Shown here piece after piece: positions 46,923 to 57,560 of a DNA stretch of 64,000 nt. A program made the translations under genes and the position numbers. The notes beneath the pieces were generated by a model, which ran no database searches, was not told the origin of the DNA, and saw only the letters and a program-made list of their open reading frames with translations. Position 1 is the stretch's first letter. Every line of letters begins with the position of its first letter. Source of the stretch: Neckera pumila (lineage: Eukaryota > Streptophyta > Bryopsida > Hypnales > Neckeraceae). Location of the stretch: positions 25,473,371-25,537,370 of the forward strand of contig OZ018408.1 in NCBI GenBank assembly GCA_963969595.1, in the 5' to 3' direction.

Positions 46923-47776
46923 TCAATACTCAAAAACGATAGAAGAAACTTTAGAAGAATTTGAAGTTTGTAGAAATGTAGAATCCATTGATGGAGTTGG
47001 CTTTTCACCCTCAAGTAACACGAAACAAAGAAAAATTGCTCCTATTGAAAAATTGGTCATCCATAGAACCCAACTCCCATGTTGATCCTAGTGGTAAATA
47101 TTTACATCATTTTTTTATTACACCATTTTTTTTATACAAAGCAAGTGGAACACATACCAAAGGACAGGAGGCATTTCTCGAACTCATATTGAAAATTGCG
47201 TTAAATGATGTCCAAGTTGTCAAGAAGTACAACTTTGGGACGGGGTTCATAAAATTCCTTGTAAATTTTTTTATGACACATTTAATGAGATATACAAGAT
47301 TCACATTGTAGTATGTTGTATTTACTACACAATGCTTACAAAGCATCATAGAATCACATATTGTCATTGCCTTAGAAGGTGAAAAAGTCACAAAAGAAGA
47401 AAAAAGATAAAAACGTTCCTATTTCAACATTAAGAAGAGAGAGGAAATTTATGAAATGCCATTGAGAGATCCAAATGAAAGTTATGGCACTCCTGGAAAA
47501 GGAAAATACTTCAAGAAATTGAACAACTCCACAAAGGCTATTATATTTATGCATGCAAAACACAATGGACATCATCCAGATAGAAAAGTACTTAGACAAA
47601 ATGTTTCTACCCGTACATCCATTGATTATTTTCTTTGCAGTGGAGAATTTAAAGTATACAATTTCTACACCTACAATGGCATTGGTATTTATTTAAGAAG
47701 AAACCAAGATACAAGCTATGATTGGAGACTTAGAGTGTACAATATATCAAGTTTTCCTTATTTCAAAGGAAGTTGA
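46923..47776 (+). pseudogene. Coding-like remnants B, frame-shifted, family unknown
   Basis: Three stretches look like former exons or parts of one broken gene: 46930-47090 (FEVCRNVESIDGVGFSP), 47100-47311 (GTHTKGQEAFLELILKIALN) and 47435-47776 (MPLRDPNESYGTPGKGKYFK, then AKHNGHHPDRKVL). They are in different frames, with no good splice sites between them. They follow remnant A and may belong to the same dead element. I do not recognise a domain. Confidence 0.3.
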
Positions 47777-48579
47777 GTGACTTTCATCCTTCATGAGATT
47801 GAAAGGTAATTTATTTTTTCATGAGATTGAATGGTAATTACTTTTTTTAAGAGATTGAATGGTAATTATTTAATTTCGGTGCATAATTTTATATGTATTT
47901 ATATTCTATAGTATAGTTTAGATTTTGCCTTTCTCACAAAAATTCAAGATTATAATACAGAGGTTCCAAAATTTAGGAAATAGTCACATAACCTAACGTA
48001 TTGTAGCTAAAGTCACTTGTATTTTAATTTAAAGTAGCAATTACGCAATAACATCTTAAAATTCAGAAAACACTACCACAATTGGGTTTCCACTCTTATT
48101 CTTAGGTGATAATTTGGTGGCCAGTCCTTTATTGATGCTATGGATGGGATACATGCAGTTCCAATCCTTCTTAGTGATGTTCAATATTTTGGCAGTTTGA
48201 CAGTGCAAGCCCATAATTTGTCATGTACATGATCTATCTACATACACACAATGCCAAATCAAATACAATAATAACATATAGATATAATTTGTACATTCTT
48301 TAATTATTGGTTATGTGTTTATCATTAGCAAATTGACTCTGTTTCTATTTAACTAGCCTAAGTGTAATGCAATTCTTAGTAACAATATTCATTGCACAAA
48401 TACAAAACAATTTGTTAGCTAAATAAATGTACTATGGCATGGTTAAAAGTTCCTTGGAAATCTTCTAATCAATATAGGGATTAAAACAAGACACTTCATG
48501 CTCTAATCTCACCATTAGTTCCAATAAATTCCAAAAAAATTAGTTGTTACCAAATACTTCAATAATAAGGTAGTCTTCT
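47777..48579. other. AT-rich spacer
   Basis: It starts with a short tandem repeat of about 30 bp (TTCATGAGATTGAA(T/A)GGTAATT, about 47790-47870). Nothing else is recognised. Confidence 0.4.
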
Positions 48580-49165
48580 TTAACCCCTAAAGTCCCAAGG
48601 CCATTTTTCTATCAAAAATCACTCAAAGCTGCTACTTTTGTTGCCTTCATCCAAGAAGTTAGAAAAAATATTTTTCTTAGAATCTAATCGTAGGATCTTG
48701 TACTAAACTTTTTTCAAATTATGTGGAATTTCTTTTTGTGATATTTGACTGTATGGATTGAAAGATGTTAGCATTCAAAGTGAAAGAAAAAGTTTTTTTC
48801 AAGAAGATGCTTTGATTGCCCGCAAAACAAGAAACTCTATAACTTTCACATCACTAATCCAAATGGAATGAACCAAAGCTTTCTATTTAGACAAAAATAT
48901 AATCTAATAGAAAAAAACAATTAAAACAATTATTTCAAGTTTTTATGGATTTTTTTGGCTGCCCGGTCTCCCCCGTTTTGAGGTTACTGTAGCATAACTT
49001 TTGCTCCCGGGCACTGATTGAAATAAGAATTATAGTCCCAAAAAGCTAATAAGTTTTTCTATCTTATGGAAAAGTTTCAGAAAGTTTCACCAAAAATCGA
49101 GCTCATAGGAACCTGCCCAAAATCCATTTTGTCCCCCGTAGGGACAATGGGAATTTAGGGGTTAA
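48580..49165. mobile_element. TTAA-flanked element with internal deletion, 586 bp
   Basis: It begins TTAACCCCTAAAGTCCCAAG and ends GGGAATTTAGGGGTTAA. Compared with 40412-41329 it carries the same first 200 bp and last 380 bp but lacks about 330 bp in between; the junction lies near 48790. It retains the GTCCCCCGTAGGGACAATGG motif at the right end. Confidence 0.85.
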
Positions 49166-49482
49166 AAGCGTCCATGCTCTATAAGTTATCATATTATAAA
49201 GGTACATTTTGCTTTTTTCAAGAGGGTGATTCAAATGTATCAATAGTGTACATTTCAAGGGTTGATCAAGTTTAGTGACTTCTGCATTTCAAATTCAAAA
49301 ATTTGTAACTAATTCCACAAAGGTCTAAAAATAATGAAACAACTTAGATTAGATGCCAATTCCATTTGTCTTCCTATCAAAATTTACTAAAATTTTTTCA
49401 AAGAATTTAAATTTTTTGAAAATGCGATCAGTACAAATCCTAGCATAGAGCTACAGACTATTGCATTTTGGGTTGGTTGATT

Positions 49483-50412
49483 TTAACCCCTAAAGAACCG
49501 TTGTCCGTTTGAGGGACAAATGCATTTTCGAGCAAGTACCTACGAGCTGAAATTTTGTTGTGATTTCTTAAAACTTTTTTTGAAGATAGAAAAATTGATA
49601 AGCTTTGTGGTAATATAATTTTTTTCACAATTAGTGCTCGGGAAAAAAAGTTATGACCAAATAAACTCAAAACAAGGGGATGGCGGGGAGCAAAAAAAAA
49701 TGGACAAAAATTTGAATTTTTTTTTATATTTTTTTCTTATAGATTATATATTTGTCTATCTGAAAAGCTTTGATTCATTTTATTTGGATTTGTTATGAGA
49801 AAGTTATGGACATTCTTGTTTTTTGGGCAATTAGAGCATCTTTTTGAAAAAGATAACTTGTAGGATGCATTTCTGAATGCAAATTTTCAAATTTTTCATT
49901 TTTTTTTTTTTCTGCAAGGTTTATATTACTTGCTAGAACAATCTCACCATTGTGATTAGTGCATGTTAATTCCATATAAAATATATGAATATTTTTTATT
50001 TCCCTTCTATCTCGTATCTCCTTATACCAAACAATTTTTTAAAGAATGGTAATTAAGTTTTTTTGACTTTTTTTTTTCTTCCCTAGACTCTCAACTCAAT
50101 TCTACACTACAAAGATTTAAAGCTCAAAATTCTGTAGTGCAAAAAATAAGTTAAAAATGTTCAAAGTCAAAAAATCTAGTCCTGCAATGTGCTGAAAATT
50201 TTATTTGTTTCACTTTAAACGCAAATATCTTGCAATTTGTGTAGTCAAAAATTCTGAAATTTATTTCACACACTCTCATACTAGTTAGGGAAAAGATCCT
50301 ACGGTTAGATGTGAAAAAAAAACATTTTTCAAATTTTTTTACTTTTTGCTATAGAAATGGCAGTTTTTAATGTTTTTTGGCAGAAAAAGGGCCTCGGTCC
50401 TTTAGGGGTTAA
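49483..50412. mobile_element. TTAA-flanked element, 930 bp, inverted relative to its relatives
   Basis: It begins TTAACCCCTAAAGAACCG and ends GGTCCTTTAGGGGTTAA. Read on the minus strand, the interior follows 13942-14867: the end near 50370-50400 corresponds to the CCAAGGCC start, and GTCCGTTTGAGGGACAA near 49503 corresponds to the GTCCCCCGAGGGGACAA end motif. Boxes read AAAGTTATG (reverse of CATAACTTT) near 49655 and 49800. Confidence 0.86.
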
Positions 50413-51625
50413 TCTCTAAAGGTTTTGGAAGTGCTTTAGAAGAAAGTAGTGAAAATAGGGGTGTTTCTGGAATGTGATGAATGGACATGAAATGACCCAT
50501 TTTTTTTTGCTTCCAAAAGTAAGATCTTCAACTTCTCTATAGTATTTACCAACCTACAAATTTTCAAAAGTAAATTCTTTGAAATGGAAGAGATCTAAGG
50601 GTTGAAAGTAAGTGTTTCTAAATATTCGACCTCCTAAAATTCCGGGCAACTGCACTTTGACTGTTGAATTTCACATGTAGACAGTTCCATTTTGATTGTT
50701 ATTCCTTGGACTTGAGTTCTCATATAAGTTAGGGACATACTCAAAAAATTTGGAAGTCATTGCCCTTTTACAACATACCTAGAATTGCATGATTGTAGGC
50801 ATAGGTCTGGCAAAACTAGTTTATACTACCACTTTTTCTATGAATGAATTCAGATCCATAATCAATTCCAATCAAAAATCCGAATGATGGACACAATCAT
50901 ATTTGCACATCAGAGCAAAAAAAATTGTTCTTCCTAAAAAATTCCAAAATCTCAAAATTTGGGACAAAAAAATAAGCCCCAGCCTTCTATGCTAGCTTTA
51001 GAGTTTTTGGGCAGCTGAACAATGTTGGAACCAGCTGCCCATCGCGCTCGGACGATGCTGACACAAGCTTATAAAAGTATCAGACCCTCGATTTTTTGGC
51101 CCTCCCTCCACCAAATCTGATACTAACACCAGCCTTCTTCCCTGCCGGCATCAGTGTTCCAAGTGAATAGTAGTGGAGGGAGCCCGAGGTTGCAGAGACG
51201 AGGCGCCAGCTATGGGAAGCCATGCGCCCTCCACTGGTTACAATTACTACGCCCCCCAAACCCGTTTGGGTTGCACAAACCCTTCTCTCACCGAGGATGC
51301 TCTGCCACAAGGAGCCTGTGGTCCTGCCATTTGAGCAAAACTTTATCAGGTAGCACAAGCCCTGGACAAGTTCCACATTCAGAAATTACACTCTGTTTTA
51401 CAAATGAGGCCCCACCAGCATATGAAAAAATAAAAAAGCCATAGTGGTTTAGGATCAAAAAACTCAAATTTGAGATAAGAAAAAAAATATGCAAAGTAAC
51501 CAAAACATATGCAAAGGTAAGAAAAATATTATAGTGATCAAGGGAAAGGAAATAAGGATTTACCAAAAGTATTAGAAGTGAAGGATAAACTATTGACTCT
51601 AAGGGGAAAAAAATTACTTCCAAAA
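50413..51625. other. Intergenic before the minisatellite
   Basis: AT-rich at first, then a GC-richer patch at 51000-51420 in which open frames overlap on both strands but show no domain. No gene is recognised. Confidence 0.4.
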
Positions 51626-51965
51626 AGATATAGAGTGTTCAAAAAAACATATGAAAGAGGTAAATGCCGCCCAAAAATATAGAGTGTTACAAAATTCTCT
51701 ATAGAAGGTGTTTGAGCAAAAAAATGTAGAGTGTTAGAAAATTCTCTATAGAAGGTGTTGGAGCCAAAAAAAATATAGAGTGTTAGAAAGTTCTCTATAG
51801 AAGGTGTTGGAGCCCAAAAAATGTAGAGTGTTAGAAAATTCTCTATAGAAGGTGTTGGAGCCAAAAAATTGTTTAGTATTAGAAAATTCTCTATAGAAGG
51901 TGTTGGAGCCAAAAAAAATGTAGAGGGTAAAAAAATACATGTAGAAGGTATTTGGGCTAAAATTG
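51626..51965 (-). repeat. Minisatellite of about 50-bp units, six to seven copies, next to the piggyBac 3' end
   Basis: Units of 48-51 bp contain TATAGAGTGTTAGAAAATTC, then TCTATAGAAGGTGTTGGAGC and a short A-tract. Four central units are nearly identical; the outer ones (51626 and 51905-51965) have diverged. Each unit carries a small inverted repeat, TATAGAG..CTCTATA. The array ends about 30 bp from the stop codon of the piggyBac transposase remnant. The open frames seen over it are by-products of the repetition. Confidence 0.95.
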
Positions 51966-51993
51966 AAAAGATGTAGACCACACTAAATTCACC

Positions 51994-53828
51994 TTAGAGT
52001 CTTTGAGCACAGTTGCTTCCATTGCGATTTAGTGACCTAAAGTGATATTCTTCAAAGTATCCCCGGTTTAGGCACAAGAATGCCCGGTTGCAACTTTGGC
52101 AATAGTAACCACACTTAGGATCTCCACATACAAGGCATGGACGCCTCAATCGACTGGAAGTTGGCATGTGGGGCCGTAGTTCTTCCTCTTCATCTACATC
52201 GGTTCTTCGGCCAAGCCAATTCTGTGTGAGAGTGTTATACAAATCAAGCTTGAATTGAAGATGAGTAATTGGTTTCCTTTTACGTCAGCGTTGACGTAAA
52301 AGACCTAGGTAGATTATATACATATTCACCATGATTGTGTCCAATAGAAAATTAAAAAACCCGGTGCCACCACTTGTGCGACCGTGTTTGGCTAGAATAT
52401 GAATCTCTAAGTTGGTCCACCACGCCCACCCGTTCATGTACATGGTATACTCTAGATGGATAGGAGAAGTTGGGATTTGATCTCTTTTTGCTCCATTCCA
52501 ACGGGGAACCATAGGCACCGGCATACACGGTAAGACAACGGGCAATGCATGCGTCAAAATAAGTAAAACCAGACATTTGTCCATCCACACTACACATGAA
52601 ATGGCACGAGATTCATGCATGGTCCACTCTAAGATACCTTGAGGGAAATGTGTCCAATTGCCCACCATTTTCAGTTCTATTGGTAGACCCACCCGATTAG
52701 CCCTTATAGTTTTGTAGCATAAATTTCAAGAGAGGCTAACTCCATAAATAATCCAATGCTAGAAAAGTAGTTGTCCATGACAACTATATATCCCTTTTTT
52801 TCTTGGCCATTTACTAATCTCATCACCACGTTGTGAGCTACATTTGCCTCTACACGAATCACCGATGGTATTTCTTCTTCTCCATTGTGGTTGGCTCCAC
52901 AATATATTTCAAACTTGAAAATATATTTTGATATAGAGTCCGCTAAACACCAAACTTTTATGTACCATTTTTAAGGCTTTTTTGGCATATACTGTTGAGC
53001 GGGACGATAAGAGCCTTTGTAATGTATCATCATTTCATCGACCGTAAGATACTTGCCCAAATTCCACTCACGCTTGAAACTATCTCTAATGTCATGCACA
53101 AACCATCTCACTTGCCCCATCTTGTCATAACTGGGCAAATTTCAATCCGTGACATAGGTAGAAGGGTTTGTAATATGAAAACATTGATTTATTACTTCAA
53201 ATCTCACCCTAGACAAAATCCTTGAAATTTAAGGGCAATGAAAAAAAAACCCTTCTTTGCTCCAATACATATTCATGTTGGGTTGCTTTTTCAAAGCCAT
53301 AAAAATCTGTGCTACTAAATAGGCCTTCAAAGTCCAAACTGTCATAGGCACCCATCCTTGTCCTCCCCTTGTTTTCTTATGCTCATCCGGTGTAATGGCA
53401 TAGCGATTACTCTCAATGACAATTTTCCGCAAAATAGTGTAAGGCCAAAACAATGAAAATAGTTGCATAAAAGTGGGCATGGTATGGAAACATCTTTTAG
53501 GGCCCCGGGCACCTACAAATAGTTTGGGTGGTAGAAAATAGGTAAAATTAGATTTTGACCACGTCAAGTCTTGGAACCTATGCTTGATATTATAAAAATT
53601 ATCTGGATCCCCTCCATCACTACTTTCATCCCCTTCATAGAAAATCTCACTATCAGATGAATTACTCAACATAGGAACAACATTACTCACCCTCTTTTGA
53701 ACTCTTCTTTTCTCATGTAGCCTAGGAGGGTTGACATATACCTCGACTGGTGGCATACTATCCTCTTGGAGCACTAGAAGAGGAGACAATTGTCCATCAT
53801 AATGAAAGTTGGTGCAATCCTCATCCAT
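51994..53828 (-). pseudogene. Degraded piggyBac transposase
   Basis: On the minus strand from ATG 53826-53828: an acidic N terminus (NSSDSEIFYEGDESSDGGD), then DDE_Tnp_1_7 hallmarks spread over several frames. These include TMPTFMQLFSLFWPYTILRK, VRWFVHDIRDSFKREWNLGK, VDEMMIHYKGSYRP and KVWCLADSISKYIF (first catalytic Asp, near 52950), VVMDNYFSSIGLFMELASL (second Asp, near 52770), and GVVDQLRDSYSSQTRSHKWW (third Asp, near 52400). The cysteine-rich C-terminal domain lies at 51994-52242 (CLVCGDPKCGYYCQSC, then CLNRGYF). All three Asp are visible, but frameshifts near 53225, 52720 and 52350 and several stops break the gene, so it is inactive as it stands. I found no CCC/TTAA ends close to it. PiggyBac inserts at TTAA, as do the small elements around it. 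Confidence 0.9.
52278..52301. other. Perfect 10-bp palindrome with 4-nt loop
   Basis: TTTTACGTCA, GCGT, TGACGTAAAA. It lies inside the piggyBac remnant, between the catalytic part and the Cys-rich domain. It contains TGACGT/ACGTCA (bZIP-type cores). Confidence 0.75.
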
Positions 53829-54880
53829 TCAATTGGGGTGGAAGCTCGGTTCTTCAAACATTGCACCTTCTCTGAAAAAAATAATACCACTTTGTAAACA
53901 TTCATAAATTGAACAAAAATAGATAAATAGATAGATATAAAGAAAGGCTTTATTACATCTATAAAACCAATACAAACAGTGAAATTAGGTTGCCCTATAC
54001 TAAACTTGAGACATCTTACATTATATAAGTGTTCTTTGCTATTGTATAAGAATGCACTACATTTGAATTAGGTGTTATTGTAATTGGATCTCATAAGCTT
54101 CCATGTGTATAAATAGAAAAATTAGTAGCAATTTTTGTTGGCATAGATGGCTTGTAAAGTAACTCTCTTGGGACAAGGCAACCTAATTGTACAAGCAATC
54201 TAATTTCACTACTTGATGTACGAAAAGGAAGAAGCTTAAAATTAAAATAAATGAAAATGAAATAAAAGAAAAGAGTATTTTATAATTCTAAAAGAAATTA
54301 TTTGTTAGTGGAAGTAGAGATCTCTAAATCCTTCAACATATTAATTTATAGAAAATAGGGAAAACAATTTTGAACAAAACTAAAAATTGACCATTTGAAA
54401 GGACTTCTTGGTGATGAGATTTGACCAAAAAAATGAAGTCAAAACCATCTCTAATGTTTAGAAGTGCGTGCAAGGGAGACCTATTTGCACAATTGTAGAG
54501 GATATAAACTAATGTATTTTTAAATGACATTTGGTAAGAACATGTCTACCTACTAGGAAATATATTATAGAAACTTCAATTGAAAATCATTAATTCAAAC
54601 TGCTTAATAGTAATAAAAATTCCTAAATGTCAAAGTGTAATAAATTAATAAAATTGAATTTTAAATATGAATCGATTTTTTTTAATTTCTGAAAAAATAA
54701 GGGATACAATTACAATTAAAACATCTAGAACTTTTTTTTTGGTTCTAGCATCAAACCTATAAATCAAAAATTATAGCAAAAGTTATAGCGGTTCCAAGAA
54801 AAAACATAATCAGACAATACAGGTGTTTCTTGCAATCACCCACAACAAAGAGCAGTTTGAGTAGGGTAAGTAAAACTAGA
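53829..54880. other. AT-rich flank of the piggyBac remnant
   Basis: Contains the second copy of the 256-bp inverted-repeat element (about 53970-54220). The rest is low-complexity AT-rich DNA without a recognisable gene. Confidence 0.45.
53970..54220. mobile_element. Miniature inverted-repeat element (copy 2 of the 36363 family)
   Basis: The left end TACAAACAGTGAAATTAGGT continues TGCCC; the right end GCAATCTAATTTCACTACTT continues GATGTA. The subterminal string GGCAACCTAATTG.. followed by CAATCTAATTTCACTA is shared with copy 1. The arms are more diverged than in copy 1. Confidence 0.65.
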
Positions 54881-54899
54881 ACACGTTTGAGGTGCTTTA

Positions 54900-56117
54900 C
54901 TGAAATGAAAAATCCATTTGCTAGTTGAAACTTGAATTTCCATACTTGGATGTCATGATATGTTTACAACACTTCATAGATTACTTGGTTGTCATATCAT
55001 GTAGTCATTTTAACTATTGTGGCCATGGATAGTTTGGTTTCAATTTGGCAATGTGAGAATACAGTGTCAATAACTAAATGAATAAATTTGTGAATTTATT
55101 TGTCACTTTCTACCAAGTGTGGATCAAGGCTTTAAAGCTTACAACAAGAAGCTGCAGGTGCTTGAATAGGCTAAGTGAAAGTGGAGTACAATTGAGTCAT
55201 CTAATTGTGATTTGGCCCTTGCTGGTGATTTCAATTCATATAATGTGGAAGGATTGGCAAAAAATATTGTCATTCTCCTTAATGGTCTTGGAATGCAGTT
55301 ATCTCAACGTTTTACTAAATTTGTATGGCTTTGGAACATTTGAAGCGCACATTATAAACGTGCAAATAGGGGCGGGATTTACAAATTATCACACTTTGGC
55401 CTCCTTGATTCTCATTTGCTATGCTATGTTTTATGTGCAAATTTGTATTTTGTTGCCATCACAAGATTAAATTGACATCACGAGTATTATTGGAGTAGTT
55501 TGAATACTGCATGTTGACATTGAGGAAGCAAAAAGAGGAACGTGAACTCATCAGGAATATTTGGACGTTGGTGTTTTTTTCTTCAATACATTGTACATAC
55601 CAGAGAATGGACAAACTAAGTTTGTTTTTTTACAAAAATCCCCTCTGCCAAATTTTGATAGCCCTGACTAATCACTGCCTGATATGGCCACATCCGAAGA
55701 ATACCAATTTTGTATGAGAGCGAACTTTTTGATAGCTATGCAACTAAATAGGCAAACACTGGATCCAAAGTAGCACATCTACAATGGTTCATCCCTATTC
55801 ATGGCATAGTGAACTTGTTTTTCACTTTTGAGTTTCACAAGACAATTGTTTTCTTTGTTTTCAAAGACATTATTGATGAGTGCTTTACCTCTATCGTGAA
55901 TAACGGTTGGGACATTAAATTAATTGTCGGAGATGATATTATTAAGTGCATTGCCTCAAAGCAGTCGGTCATCTTCAAATTTCATGTTGTTAGATCTATT
56001 CTGTATGCTAATTTTGTCTACAACAGGCAACGCCTACTTCAAGGTTGTAATTGGAAAGACATTGACCAACTTCAATTTCCTAACATGGTCAGACTTCAGT
56101 GCAAAGTATTAAATTAG
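54900..56117 (+). pseudogene. Strongly decayed coding-like region, family unknown
   Basis: Protein-like stretches appear in shifting frames: CDLALAGDFNSYNVEGLAKN (near 55200) and IVILLNGLGMQLSQRFTKF; GHIRRIPILYESELFDSY near 55690; and an open frame at 55809-56117 (KDIIDECFTSIVNNGWDIKL, then KFHVVRSILYANFVYNRQRL). Stops and frameshifts interrupt throughout. I do not recognise the family. Confidence 0.3.
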
Positions 56118-56860
56118 GAAGAGAAACTAGTTTTGGATGTGGGGTTACATTGGATTCTATCTGTTGTTTGCTAAGAATTGCAAATGGTGCAGGGGCAAAA
56201 ATTCTCTACACATTTCAACTTTTATATACAAGAGAATGGAATCTTCATAGAAAATGTATTGCTTTGTTGTAATTTAAAATTGCACTCTATATAAGACATA
56301 TTGTTTTTACTAGCAATCTCTAAATTCCTTTGACTTGGTGAAATTAGGTTATAGTGATTGATCACTGCTTCAGTTCCTAGAAGTGTAATTTTCTTTCTTA
56401 TATGCATTCAAGCTGAGGCTGTTGTCCACAGCTCTATTTTCCTTTAACTTGTGACTCCCGACTTTGTGACAAAAAACAAGTGCATAGTTTAGAATTGTCC
56501 TCTTTCCTTTGAAGAATTACCGAAGTCCTTTATAGTCATAGATTATAAAAATGAAATAAAATAATAAAATGAACTGCGTCACATGCTGTTCCAAATATGT
56601 AATAATGATACTTCTAGTATATTCAATTACAGCCTCTTATCAAGGAAAGATCTCTAGATGACAGACTCTGAATGAACAACAATAGTCTGATCCGCGAGAC
56701 TTCATATATTATTAACAGGTCTAAATAGCAGATCATTAGCGTGCTCAAAAAATTGTTCGTAATGTATGCTAACAATAATTCATCTAGAAATCTTCAGATG
56801 CCTGAGAACAAATAATTTGTAGGCACCAATAATTCTAACTGAGATTATTGATGTCATGCA
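56118..56860. other. Intergenic, nothing recognised
   Basis: AT-rich sequence without repeats or frames of note, apart from a short GTGAAATTAGGTTATAG string near 56338 that resembles the miniature inverted-repeat element at 36363. Confidence 0.4.
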
Positions 56861-56869
56861 ATGGAGAGT

Positions 56870-57560
56870 ACATTTAGAGGCTCCAGAAGACTTGTCTCTT
56901 ATGAAACTTTCTTCCTTCGATAACGGATGGGTTCATCAATTTGGCTACAAAGGAGACATACACCCCGAGGTTGTATTTCGCTGCAAGACTCGAGTAACAA
57001 AATGAGGGACTGAATAGAAGAAGGGTGATAATGGGCGAGTACGAATTGTTCCAAAGTTGAAAAATGGAGAAAAGGTGCACCTTCAATCCGGCCTTGCCAT
57101 TTTGGATATGCAAGATTTGGATGATAATATCGTGCTTCTTGTAATTAAAGAGAAATCGTCCAGTTCTAAACAAGTAAGAATATACAAATTCATCCTTGAT
57201 TATAGTATAATGAAGTTAGATCTCTTCGAATCTTGTTTAGAGCTTGGATTATTAATGAGTAGACACAATTTCCCGAGGTATATTTCCCGCAAAATGAAAG
57301 TACAATGGGGATTAATTAAAGAGGCTCGGCGAAATGCCAACCCTTTCCAAGTGATAGTAGCAGTGACAGCTACAACACCGTCGTCAAAGAATAAAGCAAA
57401 AAAACGTTCTTTGATAGGAGCGCCAGGAAACAAGGAGAAAAAATACGGTGGTATCAAGAAACTCACACTTGCAATGTGCGTCGGAATGAATGATACAAAC
57501 GTGAAGAAGCTTGACAACAAGCAATTGAAGATGATGAAGGCACTATACAAAACCCAATAA
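56870..57560 (+). pseudogene. Coding-like region with Lys-rich C terminus, family unknown
   Basis: A frame from about 56876 (DLSLMKLSSFDNGWVHQFGY, then GDIHPEVVFRCKTRV) meets two stops near 57003 and 57014, then continues open to TAA at 57558-57560 (167 residues if started at 57057). The latter part contains GEKVHLQSGLAILDMQDLDD, IKEARRNANPF and a basic stretch SSKNKAKKRS. Codon-like composition over 500 bp argues for a former exon. I recognise no domain; it could be a remnant of a host gene or an element protein. Confidence 0.4.

Noticed and set aside
51538..51981. A 147-codon minus-strand frame with a repeating APTPSIENF-type peptide
   Set aside because: It is the translation of the 50-bp minisatellite, whose length is not a multiple of three, so the peptide changes frame from unit to unit. 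It has no start context or domain.
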